From NCBI GenBank assembly GCA_900465675.1, contig UBJR01000009.1, positions 558,001 to 622,000 of the forward strand: a DNA stretch of 64,000 bases, read 5' to 3'. Position 1 is the first letter of the stretch. The number at the start of each line of letters is the position of its first letter. Source of the stretch: Hyphomicrobiales bacterium. GTDB taxonomy: Bacteria > Pseudomonadota > Alphaproteobacteria > Rhizobiales > Rhizobiaceae. Of the stretch, positions 26,901 through 35,952 are shown piece by piece. The notes below the pieces were generated by a model. That model did no database searches, was not told the DNA's origin, and saw only the letters and a program-made list of their open reading frames with translations. A program made the translations under genes and the position numbers.

Positions 26901-27223
26901 TGTTCTCTCTTTTCCGTTGTCCCGAGAAGACGCTCGATAGCAAGGCCGTCACCACGGCGACGGACGGCCAGGGAAGCCTTCGACGAATTTCTGGCGACGA
27001 TTGCCCGGGATGGCATCGCCTCGTTCGTCGAGGATAACGACATCTCGGTGCATTGAAGCCCGCCGCACTTTTCTTCGGCAGGCGCCCACTCCCACCTTGC
27101 GCCGCAGGAAGGATGCTATAAATCCTGCCTGAGAACGCGACTGCCATTAACTTTAGAATGGGGTCGGGCGGCCGATTGACGTCACGCTGCTGCCACGAGA
27201 TCACGTGGCCGTTCTTCGGCCCC
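26901..27223. other. Intergenic gap, no gene supported
   Basis: 323 bp between the tRNA and the convergent transpeptidase gene. A short plus-strand reading frame ends at 27056 (DEFLATIARDGIASFVEDND) but begins inside the tRNA and has no ribosome-binding site. No integrase, attachment repeat or clear terminator was found despite the tRNA location. Confidence 0.5.
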
Positions 27224-28948
27224 TCAATAGCCCGCCAGCAAATTCTGCCCGAAATCCGGCTCGACGCCGAGCAACGGTGCCGTCCGCGCGATGATGTCGT
27301 GCACCATCGGGGCGGCCGTTTCAGCGGCGAGGTTCAGGTTGTGCACCCCTGTCAGCGGCTGGTCGATGAAGGACAGCACGACATATTTCGGATTGCTCAT
27401 CGGGAAGGCGGCGAGGAACGAGTTGAAGCTCAGCTTGTGCGAATAGACGCCGTTGATGACCTTGTTGGCCGTCCCCGTCTTGCCGCCCACATGAAAACCC
27501 GGAACATCGGCGGCGCGGCCGGTGCCCTGCTCGCCGTTCAGGCGAAACAGGTAGCGGATCGTGTCGCTGGTGCTCTTCTTGACCACCTGCGTTTCGGTCT
27601 TTTCCGCCTCTTCCTGCGTGCGCGGGAAGAAGGTCGGCTCGATCAGCTTGCCGTCGTCGATCAGCGCTGCACCCGCGACCGCCGTCTGCATCGGCGTCGT
27701 CGCAACGCCGTGGCCGAAGGCGATGGTGATCGAATTGATCTTCTTCCAGACCTTCGGCTGGCTCGGCGCCTTCACTTCAGGCAGTTCCGTCTGCATCCGT
27801 GACAAGAGGCCGAAGCGCGTCAGGTAGTCTTTCTGGATATCCATGCCGACCTTGTCCATCATCCGGGCGGTGCCGATGTTGGACGAGTAGCGGAAGATTT
27901 CCGGGATCGACAGCACGCGGCGCGGCACGTCGCGGTCGTCATGGATGGTGAAGCCGCCATAATGCAGCGGCGCGCTGGCATCGAAACTGTCGCTGAGCTT
28001 CACCGTTCCGGTGTCGATCGCCATTGCGATCGAGAAGGTCTTGAACACCGAGCCCATCTCGTCGGTGCCGTTGCTCATGCGGTTCAGCCAGCCCTCGCCG
28101 CCGGTCGCCTTCGGATCGTTCGGATCGAAATCCGGCGCCGAGGCCATGGCGATCACCTCGCCCGTGTGGATATCGAGGATGACGGCGCCGGCCGCCTTGC
28201 TCTGATAGGTGGTCAGCGCGTCGGAAACGACGTCGTGAACGATGTTCTGGGCGCGGATATCGATCGACAGCTTCACCGGCTCCAGGCTGTTATCACTGGC
28301 AAGCCCGGTCGAGGCAAGGTCCGACATTCCCTGGTTATCGAGATACTTCTCCATGCCGGCAACGCCGTGGTTGTCGATATCGACATAGCCCAGAATATGC
28401 GCGGCCGCGCGCCCCGCCGGGTAGAAGCGCTTCACTTCCGGCCGGAAGCCGATCGCAGGCAGACCGAGCGCCAGAACCTCGCTCTGCTGCTTCGGCGTCA
28501 GTTGGCGACGCAGCCAGGTGAAGTGCGATTTGCGGTCGGAGAGCTTCTGGTAGAGCGATTTGCGGTCGAGATCAGGGAAGACCTGCGTCAGCTTTTCCAC
28601 CGCCTCGTCGGCATCGACGACATGAATCGGCTCGGCAAACATCGAGACGGTGCGCACATCCGTCGCCAGCACCTGTCCGTTGCGATCGACGATATCGGGG
28701 CGCGAAGCAACGATGGCGTTCGGCGGAATGCTCGACGTCTCATCGTCGGTCAGCATCGCGTAATAGACGAGCTTTCCCGACATTGTCGAAAAGACGAGCA
28801 GCAGCGCACCCGCGAGCGTGAAGATACGCGATCGCGTCTGCTTGTCCCGGCGATGGCTGGCCCCGCGGCTGTTGGCGCGGGATCCGGAGCCGAACGTCAG
28901 TCTGACGACCCGGCCACTTCTGGAGGTAACGGCATGAATAATAGACAT
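27224..28948 (-). CDS. Peptidoglycan D,D-transpeptidase (FtsI/PBP2-type)
   Basis: 574 aa bitopic inner-membrane protein: a basic cytoplasmic N-terminus, one span at residues 42-62, a PBP dimerisation domain (VDRNGQVLATDVRTVSMFAEP) and the transpeptidase domain. Catalytic motifs are SVFK (Ser300-Lys303), SSN (355-357) and KTG (490-492). It crosslinks peptidoglycan in the periplasm. It is not in a dcw cluster: neighbours are a tRNA and spoVR, so it is probably a second FtsI-like enzyme rather than the divisome copy, though a sole relocated ftsI cannot be excluded from the window alone. Confidence 0.9.
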   Translation of the reverse strand: MSIIHAVTSRSGRVVRLTFGSGSRANSRGASHRRDKQTRSRIFTLAGALLLVFSTMSGKLVYYAMLTDDETSSIPPNAIVASRPDIVDRNGQVLATDVRTVSMFAEPIHVVDADEAVEKLTQVFPDLDRKSLYQKLSDRKSHFTWLRRQLTPKQQSEVLALGLPAIGFRPEVKRFYPAGRAAAHILGYVDIDNHGVAGMEKYLDNQGMSDLASTGLASDNSLEPVKLSIDIRAQNIVHDVVSDALTTYQSKAAGAVILDIHTGEVIAMASAPDFDPNDPKATGGEGWLNRMSNGTDEMGSVFKTFSIAMAIDTGTVKLSDSFDASAPLHYGGFTIHDDRDVPRRVLSIPEIFRYSSNIGTARMMDKVGMDIQKDYLTRFGLLSRMQTELPEVKAPSQPKVWKKINSITIAFGHGVATTPMQTAVAGAALIDDGKLIEPTFFPRTQEEAEKTETQVVKKSTSDTIRYLFRLNGEQGTGRAADVPGFHVGGKTGTANKVINGVYSHKLSFNSFLAAFPMSNPKYVVLSFIDQPLTGVHNLNLAAETAAPMVHDIIARTAPLLGVEPDFGQNLLAGY

Positions 28949-29129
28949 GGGCTATGCACATTGCGGAGGATGAAGCCGGCGCGCCTCTTTCCGCACATGA
29001 GACCAGCTAGCGCCGGTAAGGCTAACAGACCCTTAATCCGGATTATGGATTGTCATATTTCAACCGCCTGCTACCGCCAGAGGCCGCAGACGCGCGGCAC
29101 GATCACGAGAACGTGATCGCCCTGACGGC

Positions 29130-30674
29130 TCAGAACAGCTTGCCGCGCGGGCTTGCATGATGCTCGGCGATGACGGCATCGCTGCCGTCGATCTCCTGCA
29201 GCAGCACGTCGTAGCCCCAGAGATCGGCGAGGTGCTGGAGGACGAGCTTGGTGTCGTTTTCCTGCAGCATCCAGTCGTTGGTGACCTTGTGCTGGACCAG
29301 CAGGCGCCGGTCGCCGGCCAGATCGACGTCGACGATCTCGATGCCCGGATCCGTCCAGCCGATATCATATTCGCGGGAGAGCTGGCGGCGGATGCGGCGG
29401 TAACCGCGTTCATCGTGGATCGCCGAGACCAGGATTCCCTCCTCCTGCTCCGGATCGTCATAGAGGTGGAAGAGCCTGAGCTGGCGGATGAGATTGGGGC
29501 TGAGGAACTGGCTGACGAAGCTCTCGTCGCGGTAATCGGCCCAGATGCCGCGCAGCACGCCCATGACATCACCGCGCCCGGCAATATCGGGGAACCAGGC
29601 GCGATCCTCCTCTGTCGGGTTGGTGACGATCCGCTCGATGTCCTGCATCATCGCAAAGCCGAGCGCATAGGGGTTGAAGCCCGAGAAGCGGCGGTCGTCA
29701 TAGGTCGGCTGGAACACCACGTTGGCGTGGGATTTCAGGAATTCGAGATAGTTTCCGTCCGACAGATGCCCCTTCTCGTGCAGCCGGTTCATGATCCGGT
29801 AGTGCACATAGGTGGCGGTTCCCTCGTTCATCACCTTGGTCTGGCGCTGCGGATGGAAATATTGCGCCACGTGGCGGACGATGCGCAGGATCTCGCGCTG
29901 CCAGGGTTTTAGTCGCGGTGCGGATTTTTCGAGGAAATAGAGGAGATTGTCCTGCGGCAGGCCAAGGGCTGCCCGCCGGCGCTCCAAATCGACATTGGCG
30001 GCCGTTGCCGTCTTGCCTGCCGGCACCGTGCGCCAGAGATCATTGAAGATCTGCTCTTCGTGGCGTCGGCGCTCTTCCTCGCGCTTCTGCTCCTCGCGCA
30101 GATTGAGCTTCACCTTGCCAGCGTGCCGGTGGACACCGTGAGACATCAGCGCATGCGCCGCATCGAGCGTCCGCTCGACGGCGATCTCGCCATAGCGCTC
30201 CTCGCAGCGGGCGATATAGCCCTTGGCAAAATCGAGATAATCGAGAATGCCCTCGGCATCGGTCCAGAGCTTGAAGAGATAGTTGTTCTTGAAGAAGTGG
30301 TTATGGCCGAAGGCGGCATGGGCGATGACCAGCGTCTGCATCGTCGCCGTGTTCTCCTCCATCAGGTAGGAGATGCAGGGCGACGAGTTGATGACGATCT
30401 CATAGGCGAGATCGCGCATGCCGCGCCGGTAGAAAGCCTCGTGATGGGCAAAATGCTTGCCGAACGACCAGTGGCGATAGAAGAGCGGCATGCCGGTCGA
30501 GGAATAGGCGTCCAGCATCTGCTCCGAGGTGATCACCTCGATCTGGTTGGGATAGACGTCGAGGCCGAGCTCCTTGAGCGCGATCTCCTCGCAGGCATCG
30601 TGAATGCGTTGCAGCGTCGGGAAGTCCCAGTCCGATCCGTCGAAAAGCAGCCTTTCCTTCACCGCAGCCGTCAT
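29130..30674 (-). CDS. SpoVR family protein (YcgB-like)
   Basis: 514 aa, soluble. Conserved SpoVR segments include DVYPNQIEVITSEQMLDAYS, the YEIVINSSPCISYLMEENT block, FKNNYLFKLW, the histidine-rich GTATYVHYRIMNRLHEKG region and NPYALGFAMMQDIERI. Its start overlaps the YeaH stop by 4 bp (ATGA), coupling the two. prkA-yeaH-spoVR is a conserved stress/stationary-phase module in Proteobacteria; biochemical activity is unknown. Confidence 0.93.
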   Translation of the reverse strand: MTAAVKERLLFDGSDWDFPTLQRIHDACEEIALKELGLDVYPNQIEVITSEQMLDAYSSTGMPLFYRHWSFGKHFAHHEAFYRRGMRDLAYEIVINSSPCISYLMEENTATMQTLVIAHAAFGHNHFFKNNYLFKLWTDAEGILDYLDFAKGYIARCEERYGEIAVERTLDAAHALMSHGVHRHAGKVKLNLREEQKREEERRRHEEQIFNDLWRTVPAGKTATAANVDLERRRAALGLPQDNLLYFLEKSAPRLKPWQREILRIVRHVAQYFHPQRQTKVMNEGTATYVHYRIMNRLHEKGHLSDGNYLEFLKSHANVVFQPTYDDRRFSGFNPYALGFAMMQDIERIVTNPTEEDRAWFPDIAGRGDVMGVLRGIWADYRDESFVSQFLSPNLIRQLRLFHLYDDPEQEEGILVSAIHDERGYRRIRRQLSREYDIGWTDPGIEIVDVDLAGDRRLLVQHKVTNDWMLQENDTKLVLQHLADLWGYDVLLQEIDGSDAVIAEHHASPRGKLF

Positions 30675-31945
30675 GGCGCCACCCTTTCGCCCTCGCGTTT
30701 CTGGAAGAGATCGTGGAAGACGGGGAAGATCTCGTTCTTCCGGCAGACCTTGCGCATCGATAGTGGCAGCGCCTCGGCTCGGATGCTGTCGTAAAGCTGC
30801 CAGAGGGGCGAGCGCGACACCGAGGAGTCGCCGCTTTCCTCGTCAACCTCGATATAGGCGAAGTACTGGCAGAGCGGCAGGATCTCATGGCGCAGCAGCT
30901 GCCCGGTCGTCGAACCGTCCGAATAGGAATTGTCGCCGTCGGACGCCTGGGCGGCATAGATGTTCCACTCGGCCGGATCGAAGCGGGCGGCAATGATCTG
31001 GCGCATGCAGGCGAGCGCGCTGGAGACCAGCGTACCGCCAGTCGCGGGACCATAGAAGAAGGTCTGTTCGTCGACCTCCTCAGCCCGGTCCGTATGACGG
31101 ATGAAGACGATCTCCACCTTCTTGTAGCGCTGCGACAAGAACAGATAGAGCAGCAGATAGAAGCGCTTGGCGAGATCCTTCATATGCTCCGACATCGAGC
31201 CTGACACATCCATCAGGCAGAACATCACGGCTTTCGCCACCGGCTTCGGTTCATCCTCGAAGCGGCGGTAGCGCACGTCGAGCGGGTCGATATAGGGAAT
31301 GCGCTTGCTCTTTTCGGTGAGCGACTTCAGCTCGGCCGTCAGCGCGATCTTCTTCTCCTCGTCGTCGGTCTCCTCGATCTCCCGCTTCAGCGCCTCGATC
31401 TCGTCGGTGCGCGGACGCTTCAGCGCGATGCGGCGCATCATGGCAAGCCGCGTGGTGCGCCCGACAGCGATGTTGGATGGAGAGCCCGAGACGGAGAACC
31501 CCGTCCGCGCCGGGCTGAATTCCTCAGTCTCGCTGAGGCGGCGCTTGGCGAGATCGGGAAGCTCGAGATCATCGAGGAAGACGTCGAGGAACTCCTCGCG
31601 GGTCAACACGAAACGGAAACTGTCTTCCGCCTCGCCCTCGCCCGCTTCCTTCGGCTTTCCGCCGCCGCGGCCGGGCGGCCGCGGAATGATGTCGCCTTCG
31701 ACGAAGGCTCTGTTGCCGGGCAGCACCTGATCGCTGATGCCGCCCTCGCCGCGCCGGAAGCTCGGCTCGGTCATCCCGTCGATGGGCAGGCTGATCTCGC
31801 CGCCATCGAGCACATCACGGATGCTCCGGTTCTGCAGCGAGCGTTTTACCGCTTGCTGCACGGCGCTCTTGGCACGCCGCAGGAACCGTTGACGATTTTC
31901 CAGACTTTTACCGCGCGGATTCAGCCGGCGGTCGACGATGTGCAT
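30671..31945 (-). CDS. yeaH: UPF0229 (YeaH/YhbH) VWA-like protein
   Basis: 424 aa. A basic N-terminus (MHIVDRRLNPRGKSLENRQR) is followed by a Gly/Arg-rich linker and a von Willebrand A-like domain whose metal site reads MDVSGSMS at residues 245-252 (Asp246, Ser248, Ser250). The family is phosphorylated or used by the PrkA kinase module in enterics. It begins 18 bp after the prkA stop and overlaps the spoVR gene by 4 bp, the canonical order of the module. Confidence 0.93.
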   Translation of the reverse strand: MHIVDRRLNPRGKSLENRQRFLRRAKSAVQQAVKRSLQNRSIRDVLDGGEISLPIDGMTEPSFRRGEGGISDQVLPGNRAFVEGDIIPRPPGRGGGKPKEAGEGEAEDSFRFVLTREEFLDVFLDDLELPDLAKRRLSETEEFSPARTGFSVSGSPSNIAVGRTTRLAMMRRIALKRPRTDEIEALKREIEETDDEEKKIALTAELKSLTEKSKRIPYIDPLDVRYRRFEDEPKPVAKAVMFCLMDVSGSMSEHMKDLAKRFYLLLYLFLSQRYKKVEIVFIRHTDRAEEVDEQTFFYGPATGGTLVSSALACMRQIIAARFDPAEWNIYAAQASDGDNSYSDGSTTGQLLRHEILPLCQYFAYIEVDEESGDSSVSRSPLWQLYDSIRAEALPLSMRKVCRKNEIFPVFHDLFQKREGERVAP

Positions 31946-31963
31946 GTTGGCTCCAGTTTTACA

Positions 31964-33907
31964 TTAACCCGCCTGTTTGACGCGCATGTACCACTCCACC
32001 AGGCGGCGCACCTGCCGCTCGGTATATCCGCGCTCCGTCATCCGGGACACGAATTCGCTGTGCTTCTTCTCGCTCTCGCCATCCTTCTTCGAGCCGAAGG
32101 AGATGACCGGCAGCAGATCCTCGACTTGCGAGAACATGCGCTTCTCGATCACTTCCCGGATCTTCTCATAGCTCGTCCAGGAGGGGTTCTTGCCGGTGTT
32201 ATTCGCCCGCGACCGCAAGCAGAACTTGACGATCTCGTTGCGGAAGTCCTTCGGATTGGCGATGCCGGCAGGCTTCTCGATCTTCGTCAGCTCCTGGTTC
32301 AGGAGCTCGCGGTCGAGAAGCTGGCCGGTGTCGGGATCCTTGAAATCGACGTCCTCGATCCAGGCATCGGCATAATCGACGTATCGGTCGAAAAGGTTCT
32401 GGCCGTAGTCGGAATAGGATTCCAGATAGGCTTTCTGGATCTCGTTGCCGATGAACTCCGCATAGCGCGGCGCAAGATCGGCCTTGATGAACTCCATGTA
32501 GCGTTTCTCGGTATCGTCAGCGAACTGCTCCCTGCGGATCGCCTGTTCCAGCACATACATCAGATGCACCGGATCGGCGCCGACCTCGCTCGTATGGTGG
32601 TTGAAGGTCGAGGCGAGGATCTTGAAGGCGAAGCGAGTCGAGACCCCATCCATGCCCTCATCGACACCGGCCGCATCCTTGTATTCCTGGACGCTTCTGG
32701 CGCGCGGATCTGTTTCCTTCAGGCTCTCGCCGTCATAGGCCCGCATCTTCGAGAAGTAGGTCGAGTTTTCATGCTTGCGCAGCCGCGACAGAACCGAGAA
32801 GCGGGCCAGCATTTCGAGCGTGCCGGGTGCGCATGGCGCATCGGCCAGTTCGGATCCCTCGATGAGCTTGTCGTAGATCTTCTCTTCCTCGGTCACCCGT
32901 AAACAATAGGGAACCTTGATGACGCAAATGCGGTCGATGAAGGCCTCATTGTTCTTGTTCGCCTTGAAGGTCTGCCATTCCGCTTCGTTCGAGTGGGCGA
33001 GAATGACGCCGGAGAACGGAACCGCGCCGATATTCTCGGTGCCGATATAGTTGCCCTCCTGCGTCGCCGTCAGCAACGGATGCAGCATCTTGATCGGCGC
33101 CTTGAACATCTCGACGAATTCGAGAATGCCCTGGTTGGCCCGGTTGAGGCCGCCGGAATAGGCGTAAGCATCGGGGTCGTTCTGCGAATAGTGCTCGAGC
33201 TTGCGGATATCGACCTTGCCGACCAGCGAGGAAATGTCCTGGTTGTTCTCGTCGCCCGGCTCCGTCTTGGCGATGCCGATCTGGCGAAGCCGCGACGGCT
33301 GCATCCGGACCACCCGGAACTTGGAGATATCGCCGCCGAATTCATCGAGGCGCTTCAGGCACCACGGGCTCATCAGCCCGGTCAGCCGCCGCGTCGGGAT
33401 GTTGTACTGCTCCAGCAGCATCGGGCCCATGATCGCGGGATCGAAGAGGTTGAGCGGGCTTTCGAAGACCGGGCTGACATCGTCGCCGGCTTTCAGCACA
33501 TAGATCGGATGCACTTCCATCAGCTGCTTCAGCCGCTCTGCGAGCGACGACTTGCCGCCGCCGACCGGGCCGAGCAGATAGAGGATCTGCTTGCGTTCTT
33601 CGAGACCTTGGGCGGCATGTCGGAAGAAGGACACGATCCGCTCGATCGTCTCTTCCATGCCGTAGAAACCAGTGAAGGCAGGATAGGTTCGGATGGTGCG
33701 GTTCATGAAGATCCGCCCGAGGCGGGCATCCTTCGAACTGTCGACCATCTCAGGTTCGCCGATCGCCGCGAGCAGCCGCTCGGTGGCGTTGGCATAGGCC
33801 ATCGGATCTTTCTTGCAGAGGGTCAGATAGTCGGCGATCGACATATCCGTTTCGCGTCGCGCTTCGTAACTCCTCGCAAACGCATCGAACAACGATTCAT
33901 TCAGCAT
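31964..33907 (-). CDS. prkA: PrkA-family serine protein kinase (YeaG-like)
   Basis: 647 aa AAA+-related kinase/ATPase. Walker A is GPVGGGKSS at residues 113-121, with FYGMEETIERIV before it and a C-terminal PrkA domain (VEDLLPVISFGSKKDGESE and RMTERGYTERQVRRLVEWY). ATG 33907 has GGAGG four bases upstream; an in-frame extension of 24 residues is not family-like. First gene of the prkA-yeaH-spoVR operon. Family members act in stationary-phase and nutrient-stress adaptation. Two perfect dyads lie upstream. Confidence 0.94.
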   Translation of the reverse strand: MLNESLFDAFARSYEARRETDMSIADYLTLCKKDPMAYANATERLLAAIGEPEMVDSSKDARLGRIFMNRTIRTYPAFTGFYGMEETIERIVSFFRHAAQGLEERKQILYLLGPVGGGKSSLAERLKQLMEVHPIYVLKAGDDVSPVFESPLNLFDPAIMGPMLLEQYNIPTRRLTGLMSPWCLKRLDEFGGDISKFRVVRMQPSRLRQIGIAKTEPGDENNQDISSLVGKVDIRKLEHYSQNDPDAYAYSGGLNRANQGILEFVEMFKAPIKMLHPLLTATQEGNYIGTENIGAVPFSGVILAHSNEAEWQTFKANKNNEAFIDRICVIKVPYCLRVTEEEKIYDKLIEGSELADAPCAPGTLEMLARFSVLSRLRKHENSTYFSKMRAYDGESLKETDPRARSVQEYKDAAGVDEGMDGVSTRFAFKILASTFNHHTSEVGADPVHLMYVLEQAIRREQFADDTEKRYMEFIKADLAPRYAEFIGNEIQKAYLESYSDYGQNLFDRYVDYADAWIEDVDFKDPDTGQLLDRELLNQELTKIEKPAGIANPKDFRNEIVKFCLRSRANNTGKNPSWTSYEKIREVIEKRMFSQVEDLLPVISFGSKKDGESEKKHSEFVSRMTERGYTERQVRRLVEWYMRVKQAG

Positions 33908-34256
33908 GGGGCCTCCATTGCGGGTTGTGCCACAGCCTCCGGAGTGCCCGATCACGTCACACGTGATCTTGCATCCCATTGGGAATCAATATGTTTCGTG
34001 AATTGATAGGACACCTGACGGTCAACCATTTCAATGCACGTTTACGTGCATTCACCGAAGTCGAGGGTCGTACCAAACTATCTGCTATATTAGCGAATTA
34101 CGCCGTCGAGCGGTATCGGAAAATTTGGGGACATGACATATCCGTCAAAAAGGTGTGTTATTTCGCCACTGATTCTTTTGGCGTATTACCGACTCTGCCG
34201 CGCAGGTTTTTCGCAATGCACTCGGTTATTTTTGCGCCGCACAATCACCAGAAGGC
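33908..34256. promoter_or_regulatory. prkA upstream region with two dyads
   Basis: 349 bp between divergently read prkA and the DUF982 end. GATCACGT-CAC-ACGTGATC (33950-33968) is a perfect 8-bp-arm dyad 43 bp before prkA. AATGCACG-TTTA-CGTGCATT (34033-34052) is a second perfect 8-bp-arm dyad, 18-20 bp overall like LuxR-type boxes. The rest is AT-rich. No EcfG motif was found here and a plus-strand reading frame at 33979-34260 looks like chance. Confidence 0.5.
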
Positions 34257-34508
34257 TTAGGCCGCTACGTTTATGTGGATATGTGCCTCGTTTGCCGCAT
34301 CGATGAATGCGCGCCGCGCGGTGGCGGGCTGCTTCTTTCCACGAATCGACAGCAGGCACATTCTGATTGCCCGGTCATAGGCCTCGCCGTGATCGACCGG
34401 CCACTCCTCCATCAGATAGGCCGCCGCGTCATAGGTATTCTCGACCGTGCGAAGGCCGAGATGCGGAAGGCGAAGAGCGACCGGATTTTCCCAATAGTTC
34501 TTGTCCAT
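34257..34508 (-). CDS. DUF982-domain protein
   Basis: 83 aa, soluble. Family features are VENTYDAAAYLMEEWP, the YDRAIRMCLLSIRGKK helix and the C-terminal ARRAFIDAANEAHIHI. DUF982 is strongly expanded in Rhizobiales and has no known activity. ATG 34508 has AGGAGG eight bases upstream; the frame stays open further 5' without family similarity. Single gene at the edge of the small-gene stress island. Confidence 0.82.
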   Translation of the reverse strand: MDKNYWENPVALRLPHLGLRTVENTYDAAAYLMEEWPVDHGEAYDRAIRMCLLSIRGKKQPATARRAFIDAANEAHIHINVAA

Positions 34509-34654
34509 CGTGAACACCTCCTGCATGGTTAACGGCGCAGGCGCGCATTTGGTTTTCATCGGTTGGCATGTGTGGTTTACGCTTCGTTTGCCGATCGCCT
34601 CTATGGTGTCGCGCCATGGCACACCGGAAAATCGCCGGAGGTTCGCGCTGAGCG

Positions 34655-34679
34655 GGAACTTTACGCTTCCGCATGTGTT
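34655..34679 (+). promoter_or_regulatory. EcfG-like promoter GGAAC-N16-TGTT
   Basis: -35 GGAAC exact (34655-34659), -10 TGTT (34676-34679) keeping the GTT core, 16-bp spacer. It ends 24 bp before the ATG of the 46-aa membrane protein at 34704. Confidence 0.6.
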
Positions 34680-34703
34680 TTTGCTTGAACGGGGAATAGT
34701 CAG

Positions 34704-34844
34704 ATGTTGCTAAAGTCGCCGGTGTTCCGCATATCCGTTTTGGCCATCATCATGGCGGGGCTGGTCGTACTCAACCCCTTCGGGCGCAACCTCGGCGACC
34801 CGGTGACCACGGGAAGCATTCCCGCGGCGTCCCCGGTGCATTGA
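34704..34844 (+). CDS. Small single-span membrane protein (46 aa)
   Basis: Reads MLLKSPVFRISVLAIIMAG, then a short hydrophobic stretch and an NPFGRNLGDPV tail. Residues 8-24 form one membrane span. GGGGAA lies 9 bases before the ATG and an EcfG-like promoter immediately upstream supports it as a real gene. It ends 3 bp before the stop of the convergent BON gene. No family recognised. Confidence 0.6.
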   Translation: MLLKSPVFRISVLAIIMAGLVVLNPFGRNLGDPVTTGSIPAASPVH

Positions 34845-34847
34845 ACC

Positions 34848-35093
34848 TCAGAGCGTTCTGACAAGGTTGCAGACATGCGCGCCGACGATCGATCGGGCGA
34901 TTTCGCCGGCTTTTTCGATCACCGACGTGCTTGGTGCCGTCCCTTCGAGAAAGATCGTGCCGGCCTCTTCGACGACTTCGATATGGGCATCTTCCATACC
35001 AACGCCGTAGGCGATTGCAGAAGAGACACTCTCGGCCGCTCCGGCGAGCGTGGCGCCGACAAGCCGGCTTGATTGAATGAATGAGCTGAACAT
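34848..35093 (-). CDS. BON-domain protein
   Basis: 81 aa. After a short N-terminal helix (MFSSFIQSSRLVGATLAGAA) comes a BON domain: AHIEVVEEAGTIFLEGTAPS, STSVIEKAGEIARSIVGAHV. BON domains bind phospholipid or periplasmic partners and occur in osmotic/general-stress proteins (OsmY type). No clear signal peptide is present, so location is uncertain. ATG 35093 has AGGAGG nine bases upstream; residues 5' of it are not family-like. A one-mismatch EcfG promoter precedes it. Confidence 0.8.
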   Translation of the reverse strand: MFSSFIQSSRLVGATLAGAAESVSSAIAYGVGMEDAHIEVVEEAGTIFLEGTAPSTSVIEKAGEIARSIVGAHVCNLVRTL

Positions 35094-35118
35094 CGTCGTG
35101 TTCCTCCTGTGATGGTGA

Positions 35119-35143
35119 AACGCACAACGGCGCATTCCGTTCA
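35119..35143 (-). promoter_or_regulatory. Near-consensus EcfG promoter TGAAC-N16-CGTT
   Basis: Minus strand: TGAAC (35139-35143), 16-bp spacer, CGTT (35119-35122), one mismatch from consensus, 26 bp before the BON gene start. It lies back to back with an exact EcfG promoter for the divergent gene at 35270. Confidence 0.5.
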
Positions 35144-35178
35144 TCTAGCATTCATCTTTGTGCAGAAGATGGCAGCCG

Positions 35179-35203
35179 GGAACAAAGCCGAACCCGCACC
35201 GTT
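35179..35203 (+). promoter_or_regulatory. EcfG promoter GGAAC-N16-CGTT
   Basis: Exact -35 (35179-35183) and -10 (35200-35203) with a 16-bp spacer, 66 bp before the start of the general-stress-protein-17M-like gene. Confidence 0.8.
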
Positions 35204-35269
35204 AGCCGGAAAGGAACGCCCGGATGCCACGCATGGCGCGCGGGACCGGGTAACCGGAGGAAAACGGCA

Positions 35270-35857
35270 ATGGCAAATCTCTACAATGACAATGCCCCGG
35301 CTGGCACGCTGGGTTCCGCCTACAACACGCTGACGGCCTTTTTCGACAGCCGCGCCGATGCAGACCGCGCCGTCGCGCGGCTGAAGGATGCAGGCGTCGC
35401 CGATGAAAGCATCCGCTTTATGCCTGGCTACGAAGCGGACCCGGAAGCCGCCGCCAGAGCCGGCGAACGCTCGGGCTTCTGGGCAGCGCTCGAAGACTGG
35501 TTCTTCCCGGATGACGATCGCGAAACCTATGCCGAGGGCCTGCGCCGCGGCGGCTTCCTGATTTCGGTCAGTGTCGGCGATGCGCTCTATGACACCGCCC
35601 ACGACATTCTCGATGACGAAGGCAGCATCGACATGGACGAACGTGCCGACATGTGGCGCAGCGACGGCTGGGAGGCCCGCAACAGCAGCTTTGCCGGCAG
35701 CGCCAATAGCGGCCGCGCTGCCGACGATCTTTCGACGTCAGAGCAGGCCATGCCGGAGGAAAGCCCGGTCGGCAGCCGCGATCCCGATCACAGCTCGCCG
35801 CGGGTGCGCGCCTATCATTTCGACCAGATGGCGCAAGGCTATCGCCGCGACCACTGA
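35270..35857 (+). CDS. General stress protein 17M-like (YflT-type) protein
   Basis: 195 aa, soluble and acidic. The N-terminal half matches the heat-induced stress protein YflT domain: TAFFDSRADADRAVARLKDA, DESIRFMPGYE and GFLISVSVGDALYDTAHDIL. The C-terminal half is low in structure, serine/aspartate-rich, ending AYHFDQMAQGYRRDH. AACCGGAGGAAAACGGC precedes the ATG, so the start is secure. The exact EcfG promoter upstream agrees with a general-stress role. The FPASDP small gene follows after a hairpin. Confidence 0.85.
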   Translation: MANLYNDNAPAGTLGSAYNTLTAFFDSRADADRAVARLKDAGVADESIRFMPGYEADPEAAARAGERSGFWAALEDWFFPDDDRETYAEGLRRGGFLISVSVGDALYDTAHDILDDEGSIDMDERADMWRSDGWEARNSSFAGSANSGRAADDLSTSEQAMPEESPVGSRDPDHSSPRVRAYHFDQMAQGYRRDH

Positions 35858-35866
35858 CGTGAAGGG

Positions 35867-35894
35867 GGGGAGGCCGCCGAATGCCGGCCTCCCC
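35867..35894 (+). other. GC-rich hairpin after the 17M-like gene
   Basis: Perfect 9-bp stem (GGGGAGGCC / GGCCTCCCC), 10-nt loop, no T-run. It lies 9 bp after the stop and 58 bp before the next start; probably limits or stabilises read-through into the small downstream gene. Confidence 0.5.
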
Positions 35895-35952
35895 TGCTTG
35901 GCAGTCAGACGAGACGCGCTATCTCACCCGCATTGGAAACCGGGAGTTCGGC

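Noticed and set aside
26871..27056. Short plus-strand frame after the tRNA (EFLATIARDGIAS segment), possible relic of an integrated element
   Set aside because: Starts inside the tRNA, has no start signal, and no integrase or repeat of the tRNA end was found.
33979..34260. 93-codon plus-strand frame over the prkA upstream region
   Set aside because: No ribosome-binding site, contains the dyads, and the peptide has no domain-like pattern.
34508..34560. EcfG promoter for the DUF982 gene (AAAAC-N17-CGTT)
   Set aside because: Two mismatches in the -35 element; weaker than the other sites and no better than chance.
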